From Planococcus citri (lineage: Eukaryota; Arthropoda; Insecta; Hemiptera; Pseudococcidae), in NCBI RefSeq assembly GCF_950023065.1, contig NC_088679.1, positions 1,674,001 through 1,738,000 on the forward strand: a stretch of 64,000 bases of DNA, read 5' to 3'. Positions 33,491 to 47,376 of this stretch are shown in pieces (the first letter of the stretch is position 1; every line of letters begins with the position of its first letter). The notes beneath the pieces are model-generated. The model searched no databases. It was given only the letters and a program-made list of their open reading frames with translations, and had not been told where the DNA came from. A program made the translations under genes and the position numbers.

Positions 33491-35639
33491 TTTTGACAGC
33501 TTTGAATTGAATTTTGATAACTTGAGAATGATGATGAAAGTTGGTGCTTCAAATAAAAAACCATAGGTATTAAAAAAGATTAAATTTTCAGGATTTTTGG
33601 TAAAGTGATAATAATTTTAAGTTTTTAAAGCACTCAGTCGTAATTATTTTGAACGATAAAAGCTAACGCTTCAAATAAAAGACTAAAGTAAAGAGCATAA
33701 AATTCTGAACATTTTGGTTACTCAAAACACCTATGTGTCCACTGTCCACTGAAAATTTTGAGTAATTTCAATTTGAACTTCGGGTACAGTAAAAATCCGA
33801 ACATGAAAATGATCATAAAATCGTTATAATAATTGCACAATATTCAATGAAATATATACCAATCGATAGTAAATTTTATCATCTTTAAATTATGTTCCAT
33901 AAAAATTCACCCAAACTCCTTCGTTTTGCCAAAAAAATTGAAAAACGTAATTTCAGTCATACAAAAAGCGTTGCGGAAATGGCTTACCTACTTTTTAGGT
34001 TCTTCCAGATGACGTCACGTCAGCCGATGGGCGAGTTCAAAAGTAACTAGGTACCTATCTTGTTTTTGGTGTAACCTCTTGCAGTGTATAGATGTTGGTA
34101 TACGTGTACCCAGCAGTAAAAACGGCGCACACGATTCGTTTCACTTTCAAGGAAAAACTCGTTCTTTTATTTTACTTTTCTTTTTAATTTTCCATTTCAA
34201 TTTTTTCCCCAACGAGCTAATATGTGGAAATCTCTTTAAACGCAGTACACCGACCGATGTATCGCGTTATTCTTACTCGATCGTGTATTTATTCGCACCT
34301 TCGTCGTCCTCCCGGCAGCCCCCACGTGCCCCAAGCCCTGCCCTGCCCATGCCCGGCTCGACTCGACTCGACTCTTCCGCCTTTAACCGTAGGTACGAGT
34401 ATAGGTAGGTAACCCTCTCCGCTTCCGCGCGCACGTTAGCGCTAATTATAGATACACTTTTTTTTCGTCTTCTTCTTCTTCTTCGTCGTCGTCGTCGTCG
34501 TCTTCTTCTTCTTCATTCAATTTTATCCCTTCCGAATCTAAATGCTTATTTTCTCTTTTCTCTCTGTGTATACCTACTGTTATAAAACGGCGGCGCGGAT
34601 CAGTCGACAAAAAAATTAATTAGCGTGAATAAGGCCGACCAAATATCGCGCTATACTCGACATCAATTGAGATGTACGAGTACGAGTACCTAACCTACCC
34701 CCTTTTACTTTGGCGCGAATTCGAGTGTCTTTTAAATTACACGATAGAATTTTTAATGTTGATGGCTTATTTGGTTTTTATGATTTTTTTTACACCGGGG
34801 GTAGGGTGTAGGTAATTACAAGTGAACGACGATTAATGTTAGGTATTGAAAAATTTATTCGAATAGCGTTAAATTATTTTTTTTTTTCGATTCACATCCC
34901 TGAGGAGGATAGTACATATAATGAGAATGGATAGCGAGAAAAAGTGTCCGAGGATTTTGACCAAATTCAGCGGAGACTTTCATTCAGAGTTGAAAGTCGC
35001 CCAAAAAATTTTTAGCTTTGGAAGTAGGCATCTCTGAAAGCGAAGATACAGGTACTGAAAAGTTGAGAATTTTCGAAAAAGTAGTATTTTTTTGCTGAAG
35101 TGACTATACCATACCTGTTTTGGCAAAAATAGTCCAATATTCTGAAAAATAGCATTTGAGATTCTGCGTCGGCCTAGTTCATTGTCGTCCTCAAAATTCA
35201 GGACCTGTTTTTTTTTCAGGGTTCCACTGAATGGTTGACAAATTTGCAAATCGCTTATTATAGGGTATAAAATATGTATTCCCGTGTAAAACAGGTGAAA
35301 TGCCCATGTCTTCGGTTTTTCTGAAATTTTGGTACCCACCTTTAAAAAAATATTAGGACTTAAAAATTGGCCCTAGCTCTACCCACCCCATCCCCTGGCC
35401 TATAATGGTGATAAAACGTTTATTTCGGGGGGGGGGGGGTGGAAAGCATACTTCAACGTGTTTTGAATAAAAAATTTGGAATTTACTCAAAATATGTACA
35501 ATAGAGGAGAAATGAGTCTAGCCACGAGAATTTATCAAATTTTTTGGCACCCAGGGGGCCAGATATTTCATATCTCTGAAGCTAAATCAAGAACAAGAAT
35601 TTTTTTCTCAAAAATATAATTATCTGCATGAGTATTACC
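33491..35639. other. No gene; dispersed repeats and simple sequence
   Basis: 33500-33720 resembles 30470-30560 and 30846-30930 (AAAAAATCATTTTAAAG, CCGAACATTTTGATAT-like text). 34460-34515 is a (TTC/GTC)n microsatellite. 34940-35345 is a dispersed repeat whose beginning recurs at 43020-43110 and whose end recurs at 31488-31536. A TGACGTCACGTCA string near 34010 resembles a CRE site but has no gene next to it. Confidence 0.5.
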
Positions 35640-37860
35640 TGGGTCATTCCACGTGAATTCGACCAAGAAGTGGTAAGGGGGGGTCTGAGATAGTCCGGCA
35701 TATGACAATAGGAGTAATTGCACCCAACCCCCACCCCGAGCCTCCGAGACAACTTTTTTCTTAAAGGAAACATTCTAAGGAACATTTTAAAGCAAACTTG
35801 CCGAAAAAAAGTTGACCTTACTTACAAAATGGCGGCCATTTTGATTGACAGGTCAGCCGAAATCGCAGATTTTGCGTTTCAACATAGGACTTGCACGAAA
35901 TATTTGAAACCTTACAAAAGTAGATCGAAAGATCATGGAAAAATTTATCATCTGTCAAAATTTCAAGTGCTAAAGTGCGTTTTTCGATTCTTGGTGAATT
36001 TTTGAAAATCCAATTTTCACCAAAAATGAGGGGAATAAATCAAAATTTTACCAAATTGACCAAGAAAGCTGAAATTCGGGAAATACCCTATTTTCGACAT
36101 TCCAAATCGATTGGAAACGGTTTCAGCCCGTGTTGAGCAGTTCTGGAGCCTCCAGCAGGTTTTTGAAACTTTAAATTTTCACAAAATTTCATCAAAATGG
36201 AGATGGAAAGCTGAAATTTACTCTACACTCCAATTTTAACACCCTCTGAAGACGACTTCACGTGGGTTCAAGTCATTTTAGAGCCTCCAGCGACTTTCTT
36301 GAAAATTACTGGAGCCTCCAGTACATTTTTGATACTTGAACTTTCCCCAAAATTTCATCAAACTGAGATGGAGAGTCGAAATTCATTCTGCAAACTGATT
36401 TCGATACGCTACGAAGTTGACTGCTGGTGGATTTCACAGGGCGTTTTTTTGGAAAATTGAAATTTCCCAAAGTAGCTGGAAGTTTCAAAACCATTTGAAA
36501 CCACCATTTAGTCTGCGAAGTACGTTTCAGCTTGCCAACTCCATTTGATAAATTAATGTTGGAGAAATTTCAGGTTTCAAAAATCTACTGGAGGCTCCAG
36601 TAATTTTCAAAAAAGTCGCTGGAGGCCCTAAAATGACTTAAAATTCACCAGCAGTCAACTTCGTAGCGTATTGAAATTAGTTTGCAGAATGAATTTCGAC
36701 TCTCCATCTTGGTTAAGTTTCAAAAATCTACTGGAGGCTCCAGTATAATTTTCAAAAAAGTCATTGGAGTCTCTAAAATGACTTGAAACCCAACAGAAGT
36801 CGTTTTCAGAGGGTGTTAAAATTGGAGTGTAGAGTGAATTTCAGCTTTCCATCTCCATTTGATGAAATTTTGTTTTCAAAAATCTCTGCTGGAGGCTTTA
36901 TGAAGTTTCAAAAAGTCGCTAGAGGATCCAAAACAACTTGAAATTCACCTGCAGTACTTCGTAGCGTATTGAAATTAGTTTTTCGAATAAATCTTAGCTT
37001 TACAACTTCAATTTGATGGAATTTTGTGGGAATTTCGAGTTTCAAAAATCTGCTGGAGGCTCCAGAACTGCTCAAAACGGGTTGAAACCGTTCCCAATCG
37101 ATTTGGCGTGTCGAAAATAGGGTATATCTCAAATTTCAGCTTTCTTGGTCAATTTGGTAAAATTTTGATTTTTTCCCTCATTTTTGGCCTAAATTCGATT
37201 TTCAAAAATTCACCAAAAATCGAAAAACGCACTTTAGTACTTGAAATTTTGACAGGTGATAAATTTTTGCATGATCTCTCGATCTATCCATGTAAAGTTT
37301 GAAAAAGTTCGTGCAAGTTCTATGTTAAAACGCAAAATCCGCGATTTCGACTGACCTGTCAATCAAAATAGCCGCCATTTTGTAAGTAAGGCCAACTTTT
37401 TTTTGGGCAAGTTTGCTTTAAAATGTTCCTTAGGATGGGGGGGGGGGATGCAATTACTCCTATCGTCATATGCCGGACTAAGATTTTTTTGAAATTTCTT
37501 CTGTGGAAAGACCTTCCGAAGAGATGACCAATGGTGCAAATCGCAGCCCTCTAGCCCCTATTTTAAAGGCTGCCAGAGGTGTCAAAGTTTTCAGTGAACT
37601 TTGTATATCATTCATTTCAGCAGTGGATTACTCGATAACCGCGATACCTACCAAAATGGAGTTTTTTTCCAATATGTAGGGGTTTTGAAAAGCTTTTTAG
37701 TGATATCATAAATATCAGTGCTGCCACTTTTTTTCGCACGAAAAATTAGCTCGAAAAATTTCAAAACCTAGCTTTCATATCGTTCCGATTCTCAAAAATT
37801 CTGAAAAAAATATATTATGGACTCGTTTTCATGCTGAACAACATATAAAAAATGTTTATT
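35640..37860. repeat. Host copy of the 2.4-kb-position repeat, split by a foldback element
   Basis: 35640-35690 (GGGTCATTCCACGTGAATTC...) and 37484-37860 (TTTTTTTGAAATTTCTTCTGTGG...) are the two halves of one copy of the repeat at 2434-2860. In that copy the two halves are contiguous, so 2434-2500 serves as a natural unfilled site. Confidence 0.8.
35691..37480. mobile_element. Foldback element FB, copy 1 (1790 bp)
   Basis: Begins TAGTCCGGCATATGACAATA and ends with its reverse complement, TGCCGGACTA. The inverted arms are long (several hundred bp, recognisable through CAAAATGGCGGCCATTTTG at about 35826 and its mirror at about 37366). The centre contains repeated TGGAGGCTCCAG-type palindromes. 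Flanked by AGA on both sides (35688-35690 and 37481-37483), a 3-bp target duplication. No coding capacity. Confidence 0.88.
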
Positions 37861-38820
37861 GTAATTTTAGAAAGGGGGGGATTTTCAAAAACGGGGGGTG
37901 TGGGGATCTGAAACTTTCCAGACGGAAGGTGCTCAAGGGTACCCACCTTCCATGCAAATATCAACCCTGAAGCTCTCGGGGGCAAATTCACCATACTTAT
38001 CCACCTATAGCCTTTACCAAAAATCTAAAAATTAACTTACCCCCCCTCTTCCTCACTCCCGAAATTTTCACCACACCCTTGCAGAGAATTCCTTTAAAAT
38101 AAAAAAAACTGACTGCGTTTGCGGTTCATGTTGGTAAAGAAAAAATAAGTCATGGAGAATGAAGTCTCGTATTTACGGCAAACTGGTTATGCAATTTTAT
38201 TAACATCTTTTATATGATTTTTTTTCCATGTAGAGTCAACTCAGTTTTTGATTTTAAGTTCTCCGATTTTTCTGAAAAGAAGAAGAATCGATGGCATTGG
38301 TCTCCAACCCTCCTCCTCTGGGGGCAGATTGAACGCAATTTGTTTTTGTTTTTCAGCAATTGAAATTTCTGAAGGCTTTCAAAGATATCTAGTAGGTATA
38401 ATTGAGAGAAGATTAAGAAATGCTTTTTTGGAAAGACTAAAATTTTAAAAAATTTGCCGATTTCGGAGCCATAGGTAATTTTAGAAATTGGAAAAAATCC
38501 TTGAAATATACGCGTTCATCATATTTACAGCTATCAACTTTTCGTGATGAGATTCGCCAAACCATGGAGAAGGAGTGGCTACAGAGCGGCAAAATTTTTG
38601 TCGAAATATAAAAAAATGTAAAATACTATCACGTGACATACCTAGGTATCGTTTTATATCTATGTTTTTTAAAGCGCTGAATATACTCGAATATGACTTA
38701 TTTTTTCAACTCGACCCCTCGAACCCTTCTCGTTAGTCCCTCATTGTTCGATCCTTCCAAAGTTCCCATTGCCTCCAAATATTTCTGAAAATTAAAAAAA
38801 ATCTGTAAGTATCTGTATTT

Positions 38821-41241
38821 AATAGAGCGGGAAAATAACGTAAAAAAGCAGCGGCAAAAAGGAAAAAATTGGCACATCAATTTTTTCTTCAGGAATGTGT
38901 TTGGATGGACCCTCTGAACCACCAAAAAAAAGCCGACTCTCCTACCCCTGGAGGAAAATTTTTTAGGGGGCTGAAACCGGTTCCGATTCACGTTTTTTGC
39001 GTTTTACTCCGTAAATATTAGGTTTTTGAGAAAAACTACCATGACGAAAAATGTTCCCCTTCAAATTCTCGACAATTTGATGCTACGCTCGATACCCATT
39101 GCTCAAGGGGGGTGTCCAAAAAAAGGGGTGGAAAGAGTAGGTATTTCAAAAAAAGTCAGTCCAATAAATTGATCAAAATTACCACTTAAAATCATTCGTT
39201 TTCGCTCAATTTTTTTTTACAAAGCCTACTCACCCAACTACTAATCAAATTACCTTTGGTTTGTCTTCAACCCTCCTCGGGGGTTCGTGAGGGTTGCTTG
39301 ATTTTTCAAGTAACACACTACTGAATCATATATTTTAAAAACAAATCTGGACGTGCGATATATCGAATAGTATGTTTTCGAGGTCGCTGAATACGAATAT
39401 GAACTTATTTTTTTGCATACAACCCCTCAAACCCCCCCTGTGCCCCAAAATGGGGGTCAAAATTTCGAAAAATCGTGAAAAGTCGAGTGATATATCGAAT
39501 GGTACGTTTTCGAGGCTGCCGAGTGCGAATATGAACTTATTTTTTGGATCCCACCCCCTAATGTCCCTCTGTGCCCCAAAATGGAGGTGAAAATTTTGAA
39601 AAATAGTGAAAAGTCGAGTGATATATTGAATTGTATGTTTTCGTGATCGCTGAGTACGAATATGAACTTATTTTTTGCATACAGCCCCTCAAAGCCCCTC
39701 TGGACCCCAAAATGAGGGTATACATTTCGAAAAATCGTGAAAAGTCGACTGATATATCGAATGGTATGTTTTTTTAAAAAACACGAACTACGAACTACAA
39801 ATTTTCGATGTTTTCTTCCATAAAAAAAATTATTGTTTTCGATTGGTAGCCAATAATAGATGAAATCGAAAACTTTAAAGAAAAACAATCGAAATGAAAA
39901 CACTGAGATAGACAAGAAGATTGACATCTTACCTACTAAAGACATTGTGGATAATTTTGGAGCGTTAGTAGGACGTTTGAATAGTAAAATGAGTGAAATA
40001 ATAAAAATGAGTCTATAGTCGTATTCAGCGATCTTGAAAACATACTATTCGACGTATTACACGTTTTTTGGTGAGTTTTCGAAATTTTATCCTATTTAGG
40101 GGGTGTAAGGGGACTTTGAGGAATCGTAAGTAGAGCAGGAAAAAAGTGCATACTCCAGTTCAGTGTCTCGAAAACAGACAAATCGATATATACCTCGACT
40201 TTACACGATTTTTCAAAATGTTGACCCTCATTTTGGGGCACAGAGGGACTTTGAGGGGCTGTATGCAAAAAATAAGTTCATATTCGTACTCAGCGACCAC
40301 GAAAACATACCATTCAATATGTCACTCAACTTTTCACATTTTTTCAAAATTTGGTTGTTTTTTTGGGGTAGTTGGGAGCTGTTCGGGGTTGGGCCCAAAA
40401 AATAAGGCTATTCGCGCTCAGCGACTTTGAAAACATACAATTCGATATATCACTCGACTTTTCACTATTTTTCAAAATTTTCACCCCCATTTGGGGCACA
40501 GAGGGACATTAGGGGGTGGGATCCAAAAAATAAGTTCATATTCGCACTCGGCAGCCTCGAAAACGTACCATTCGATATATCACTCGACTTTTCACGATTT
40601 TTCAAAATTTTGACCCCCATTTTGGGGCACAGAGGGGCTTTGAGGGGTTGTATGCAAAAAAATAAGTTCATATTCGTATTCAGCGACCTCGAAAACATAC
40701 TATTCGATATATCGCACTTCCAGATTTGTTTTTAAAATATATGATTCAGTAGTGTGTTACTTGAAAAATCAAGCAACCCTCACGAACCCCCGAGGAGGGT
40801 TGAAGACAAACCAAAGGTAGTTTGATTAGTAGTTGGGTGAGTAGGCTTTGTAAAAAAAAATTGAGCGAAAACGAATGATTTTAAGTGGTAATTTTGATCA
40901 ATTTATTGGACTGACTTTTTTTGAAACACCTACTCTTTCCACCCCTTTTTTTGGACACCCCCCTTGAGCAATGGGTATCGAGCGTAGCATCAAATTGTCG
41001 AGAATTTGAAGGGGAACATTTTTCGTCATGGTAGTTTTTCTCAAAAACCTAATATTTACGGAGTAAAACGCAAAAAACGTGAATCGGAACCGGTTTCAGC
41101 CCCCTAAAAAATTTTCCTCCAGGGGTAGGAGAGTCGGCTTTTTTTTGGTGGTTCAGAGGGTCCATCCGAACACATTTCTGAAGAAAAAATTGATGTGCCA
41201 ATTTTTTCCTTTTTAAAACCGCTATTTGCCCGCTCTATAAA
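38821..41241. repeat. Large inverted repeat, about 830-bp arms
   Basis: The left arm 38821-39650 is mirrored by the right arm 40425-41241 with very high identity: for example GGAACCGGTTTCAGCCCCCT near 41084 is the complement of text near 38968, and AATAGAGCGGG (38822) faces CCCGCTCTATA (41229). Within the arms and the roughly 775-bp centre, a unit of about 170 bp (GTGATATATCGAA..TTTTCGAGG..CGAATATGAACTTATTTTTT..TGTGCCCCAAAATGG) repeats several times in both orientations. No transposase seen. Confidence 0.85.
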
Positions 41242-41259
41242 TTTTAATCACGTGGAGAA

Positions 41260-43337
41260 AAATTGGATATCATGGTCGATTCTAGTGTTATTTTTAAATC
41301 TCTTTTTTTTCTTTTGACAATATAATTACGTAATGGTTGTGTGATATGCGTGCTTTTCGAATCCGGTCGTCTGAACGGGCTTATATATATACTTAATCGT
41401 ATTTTAAAAAGAAACGAAGACGGCACCGCAACGCGACACGACGTAGCCTAACCTTTCATTGTTTGATAATAATTATTAAAAATGTCTGCGGATAGATGCA
41501 CGACCGCACGAGTCTCTCTGTCAGCTGCTGTCCGTGAGCGGTTCGTGTGGCAACGCCAATTCGAACACGTTGTTAAAATAGCTGGCGTAGTTTCGTGGCA
41601 ACGCTTTCTACATCGGGCTTCCATCTGGTGCAAGAAGGAGCTATTCCATATCAGTTCAATTGAATTTCTGCTGTAGGTGTAGGGAGTACTACAATTTTGT
41701 ACAAGATTCTAGGGAGTGGGCTAAATATCGTCATGAGAGTTCAATTTACTCAAAAGAGATTGTTTCGAGACGCTAGAATTTAAAGTTTTTGAATTTTGAA
41801 AATTTTTCTTCGAAGTTGGATCTTTTAACATTTTTGAAAATTTAGAGGCCTACTGTACTACAGCCCGAGTTCTTCAAAAATTGGAAAAAATTAAAAATAG
41901 GGAATTATTTTCTCACCAGAGGTCACCACTTTGAGGGTTGGGAGCGGAAGAAATCGCAAATTGTTTTTTTGCCGTGCAGTTAAGGGATCGACCAAAGAAG
42001 CAAGAATCACTTTCAAAATAAGAATGGCAAGGAAATGGACGTAAGCATGTAAGTACATACGTCTTCGTTAACTACCACGTCGTGTGCCAATTTATGATGC
42101 TTGGGAAAGATACAATTTATAAGCATTAAGTAGTTTTGTCAAGTATAACTGTACGAAGAGTCTTTTGAGCAAAAATAAACGAAATTTTGGCCAGTAGGTA
42201 TCTATAATAACAAAAAGGAAATGACTTTTTTTCTGCCATTATCAAACTGACGGAAAACAGATACACCTATAGTATAGCTAGGTACTACGTACCTTTCGAT
42301 GTGACGTCACATGTAACGTCTTTATCTATTTAAAAAGTTTGCTCCTCGCTTTTTTTCTGCTTTGCGATATGTCGCATTACTCACAATCGACGACTACGAC
42401 GACGACGACGACGATGACGACGATAGAAGGAAAGAAAAACGCTGCGAAAAAAAAGAAAGAAAAAAAATACAGCGTTATCAAGTTTTGATATAGCGCAGCA
42501 CAGCGTCGAGACTGCATGTTTGTTTCTTTTTTGCTTTTTAGTATATAGTTCGGTGTATAAAGGAAAGCGGAAACGAAATTTTAAAGTGTAACGCGTAAAG
42601 CTTGTCTTCGTTTTCTCAGAATGCGTATTCTTTTACGAGTACGAGTAGTATAGCTGGTTGTCTTTTATTGTTTGCTAAATGATGCGAAATAATACCTACT
42701 TACTTATGTAGTACAAACTCGCGCTTTAACCGAGATTTACTTCTTCTTTTCCGTTTTCTTACGCCATTTTTTCCTTCCAACGAACATTTAAAAATGCAAA
42801 TACCACCTACTTAATATTAACTTTTGCCAGCGGCTGCAGCGATCCCAGCAGTGTAGGCTAATTAGGCTACATTATGATTATGATTACCTACGATATTACG
42901 CATCCAATATGCACACCTACTTTCTAATGTAGATCTACAGAGATGCCTATTTCTCCATTCCTGTATCCGAATTGCGAAAGGTACAGACCTACAGTTGTTC
43001 TTCCAGATAATCAGAGTGAGTGATAAAAAAAAAAGGTCGTCGGATTTTTAGATACCAAATTCAGCGGAAACAGCAATTTTGGAGTTGAAAGTTACACAGA
43101 AAAAATGCTAGCTTAAGAGGTGTCCCTAAAGGAAAGATCATTATCGAGTCGTATAACCGCTCGTGGTGGTATCGCGTACAAATCAACGCGTACCCTTGTG
43201 TCGAATTGGGTATTTGGACTAACATCATTTATGTTGGTGTTGCCTCTATCGCGTTGATGATGTATCTCATGGAAATTTATTTTTGAGCTTCCACTAGTAG
43301 TTTCCCGTTGCTTACTAGTGACATTTACACAAGCACC
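41260..43337. other. Intergenic, no gene supported
   Basis: A short frame at 41482-41676 (MSADRCTTARVSLSAAVRER...) has a reasonable start but no family I know. 41880-41935 recurs at 63925-64000. 42395-42424 is a (GAC/GAT)n microsatellite. 43020-43110 is a dispersed repeat shared with 34940. Confidence 0.45.
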
Positions 43338-46110
43338 TTTTTTTTTTTTTTTTTTTTTTTTTTTGGTTTTCCTATCATACTGCACTTCAAAACTGCTCAT
43401 TTCTCCTAAACACCAACCTCACCAGCCACTCAGACCACCTCGTGCTCACTTCACCCAACATGGCCGAAAGTCCCAAGACCAAAAACCTGAAACCCACAAC
43501 TCATGCGGGGACAACTCGCTCAAGGGATCCTCGGCCCCAGGAAAAGGTGCCGAGAATTTTAATTTATTAATTTTTTTATTTATTTCACTTCTGCCCCTCG
43601 GTAGAGGCACCCAGCTGCGGGCCAAACTCGGTGGCTACCGACGCGACGTACGGTGTCTTGCCTCTGGACAGCAAGGTTTGCAGCAGAGTGTGGTTCTACC
43701 TGGAACAGTTCAACATCAGATAGCATATAATTAAGTACGTAACACATAAACATAACGCATAAACATATTTACAAATACAACGAGAGACTTTGTACATGGG
43801 AATGCTTCCCTAGGGTACCAGAGAAGAGACCCCCACAAAACAACAACATACTTCAGACAACCAGAGACTTCAAAATAAGAACAACGAGAGACTTAATAAT
43901 GATGAGAGGCAGAGAGGCTTCACCTAAAAACAACAAGAGGCTTCAAAAACAACGAGAGACTTCCCTAAGCCCCACAATGGCCGCCTAAGAGCCTTGGACA
44001 GCGACTAGTCCCAATCCCAAATGACCTCTGTTGCGTATCTGCATGCCATCAGGATGCGAACGGCAAACAGTGTGAAACCCGAAGACTGACTCCATCAACT
44101 GACATGCTGGTTTGACGATGCGTAACCCCGAATAACACCAGAAGCCAAGGGACTGGGCCCGCTGCCCGGAGAGATGGAATGAAGGAGTGGATGTAGACAC
44201 ACTGATGATCCAGCACAATGCACACCAAACAAGGCACACCAAGACGAGCCGCCCCATTACAGGTCAACTCGGACCTCTCCTCCTTCGGAAAGGTACGAGG
44301 CTGAGGGTCGTAACTGTCAATTCCAGTTATGCATGACCTACCCTTAGCACCAGTGTGAAAACCACATAGACAGTAAAAGATGTTACATAAGAATTTGAAG
44401 ATAGGAAAGACATAAAGCCAACAACAGTAGATTGTTGTTGGGTGGTGCCCTAACCAGGAAGAGGACCAAGTACAGCCAAGCCTTGCATATTAACCCGGAA
44501 GTTTGCCAGCCTAGGGTCTCAGCCCCCTCCCCAGTTACCCTAGTTGAGACACTAGCCACTGACTGAGTCAGCTAATCTTCACCCATCATTACCTGCAATG
44601 CGGTGTAGGCGAGCCTTGTACTCCATATTGAATCTTTTTAGCCATTCAATCAGCTCCTTGGCAAACGTGTCAAATTCTTTGCTGATGGCAATCTTCCTAT
44701 TTGTATGGTCAATGAAATCATACTTAGAAGTGATGAACAAGGATTTCAGACAGTCGTACACAATGTGTTTGTTTTTCTGTTCTAGACCCCCACACGGGCA
44801 TTCGCGACTGAATGTGTGATTTATGGTGTATAGATAATACCTAAATTCGCCATGCCCCGTCAGGATTTGGGAGGACCAATAATTACATGCAATGTCTGGT
44901 GCTTGTAGCCTATCCGAGATATTAGGGAACATAGTCTTCATAAAAGCGTCGTTATTGTCCCAGTCCTTCTGCCACAACCTGATGGTATGCTTTCTCAGCC
45001 TATCCTTAACCTCCCTATATGTAAGCCTCACCATTGGTGACATGACATATGTAAACTTCTTTGGCTCTACCTTATATAACTCTAGATAGTTAGATGGATA
45101 CTTCCTTGTCTGGATACCTTTCTTAGCAAAGTATGTTACACTGTTTTCTATGACTTCCTAGTAGAGAGGAGGAATACCTGTGACAACCAAGACTTTGTCG
45201 GTGGCAGCAGTGTGATAGGCCCTAGCTATCCTGAGTGCCAAACCCCTTTGAGCCGAAAGTAATTTCTTTTGGGTGCCTTTCTGAGCAATTTTTTTCAGAC
45301 AAACAGAAGCACAATAACTGAAGAAGGCCACAACCAGTCCCCTGTACATTATGCGCCTCAGTGTATTTGAATACCCGTAGACATTTCTCATAATAACCTC
45401 AAGAGAATTAGACACTGCTTTTGCTTTTGACACCATGTTGTCCATATGGGAATCCCAACTCAATTTATCGTCTATAATTACACCTAAATACCTATTTAAT
45501 CTGCTTGGAGACTACCAAGTGAGTCCCTCTGTGTGTAAAGAAGTGGTCAGGACTTGGGTCTACTTTTTTGTAGAAAACCATAATCTGTGTCTTGGCAGCA
45601 TTTAGCTTAACAAAGCCCTCTCCAAGCATTGTCGCTATCTCTTCCATTACCTCGCTTACTCTGCTATCCAACTCTACCTGGGAGTTTGCACCCACAATAT
45701 AGACTGTGTCATCAGCAAATGCTTGTATATATATAGAGATACTCCCTCGCTATAGTAAGTATCCCGTTGTAAAAAAAGTAACCAAATAGTTGGCCCTGAG
45801 ATAGAGCCCCGAGGACATCCTAGCATTACCATTAGCTCCTCCAAAACTCCCTCTAAACCAGCTTTGACTACCCTATCCTGACAACAACTATGGAACAGAT
45901 CGATAATTACCAGGGGAAAACCAAGCTCTCTATGAACTTTCATTATCATTGGCCACCAGACTGTGTCAAATGCTTCCTGGAAGTCCAGCAAAACAATCGC
46001 AACAAAGGGAAACCTGTTTCTCAGCACTGCCAAGTTATGTAAAAGAGCATTCCAACTTTTTCCACTCTTAAAAGTTCTCATCAAATTTTTGGATGTTTTA
46101 ACGGCGTTCT
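43338..46110 (-). mobile_element. I/R1-type LINE, 5'-truncated, poly(A)-tailed
   Basis: A run of 27 T at 43338-43364 (plus) is the poly(A) tail of a minus-strand element. Reading upstream: a 3' UTR of about 1.2 kb; then 45043-44579 gives RLWQKDWDNNDAFMKTMFPN, SSQILTGHGEFRYYLY and the zinc motif CPCGGLEQKNKHIVYDC; 45463-45158 gives RRIMYRGLVVAFFSYCASV; 45720-45492 gives QAFADDTVYIVGANSQ (RT catalytic FADD); and 46090-45750 gives IVLLDFQEAFDTVWWP and GCPRGSISGPT. The LDFxxAFDxVWWP and GCPQGSxSGPxxW motifs place it in the R1/I group. It is broken by stops and frameshifts and begins part-way into the RT near 46110. Confidence 0.9.
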
Positions 46111-47340
46111 TTTTTTTTTTTAGAAATTTCAATTTTCAAAAAGGAATTGATCGATGCGAGGGCTAAAACTGTCGAAAATTCGTATTTTGAGGAGTGAAAA
46201 AACAATGTTTAAGACTATGTTTTTTAAGCGAGAAATTTTTTTGTGGGGCTTTGAAATTTTATCGTAGAATTATAATACCTTTTTTGCGGAAATTTCTAGG
46301 GCAAAAGCTTCCAAAAATTTGCGTTTCGAGGAATTTTTTTTATAAGAGGAGTTCATCGGTTTAAATATTTTTTACGGATATTCAGAAAGTTCAATTTTGG
46401 AAAAGAAAAACAAAAAGATCCGAACAAAGCGAGAACTCAAGTTTTCGAAAATTTTATTTATTAAGAAATAGATTACCTATTATACGGTTTTTTTTTTATA
46501 AGAATGAGTCAATGCTAGCCAGTGACATGATTTCTGGCTAGTAAATTCCTAATTCTGTGATACCCAGTCGTAAATTTGATACGAATTTATTGACGTGTCA
46601 CATTTTGCGAAATGCGTATTACAGCCATAGGCTATACCTATCCGATATGCTATACCTATTTTGTTACATCTAATAGGCTGTAGCTGTTGAATTTGTCTCA
46701 GTTGGTCGCTGCTCGAGACAATACCGCGAGACTACTGCACGCAGCATCGTCGTCGCGTTTTCAGTTTCGCAATTGCATTATCAATTTTTCATACGCTATT
46801 ACCTCCATTAGCGTATACGGCGTAAAAGGCAGCGTGTGGTTAATTAATAAGGGGTATAATGTATAGATATAGGTATACCTAACTGGAATAGCGCCATACA
46901 CCATACACCATACGCCATAGGCCAGACCTACACTTAGGTGTACATTTATTTACAAAAGATACGCTACATTTTCATTATGTTTTTCGAACGCGAAACGTAT
47001 TTTAATATTCATTTCGTTTTTCGTACATTACACTATATATATATAAGGTATATATACCTACTTACTCGTATAATATTGTAGTGCTACGTAAATTCGCGTG
47101 TAGGTACTGAAAATAACGTCGCCGTCGTCGGCCTCGGGTATGCTACGTGCAGCACTCGACTCTCTTCGAGGCCATTCTCCAATTTAACCAGATTACGTAG
47201 TCGTCGTCGCTGAAATTCTCACAAAATAACGTCGTCGTCGGCTTCGCCCTTTGCCCGACACAGCTGAAAGAAGGGTGCAATATGTATAAGGAAAGCAAAA
47301 AACAATACCCTAAATAAGTATAGGTGGCAGTACGTAGACG

Positions 47341-47376
<36 letters not shown>

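Noticed and set aside
34000..34020. TGACGTCACGTCA as a CREB/ATF site
   Set aside because: A good match by chance is plausible and no gene start is nearby, so it is not reported as a regulatory feature.
38698..40735. Frames up to 162 codons such as NMNLFFCIQPLK and its mirror frames
   Set aside because: Translations of the inverted repeat and its 170-bp unit; the same peptide appears on both strands.
43113..43400. Minus-strand 95-codon frame with a lysine run
   Set aside because: The lysine run is the poly(A) tail of the LINE at 43338-43364 read through into flanking sequence.
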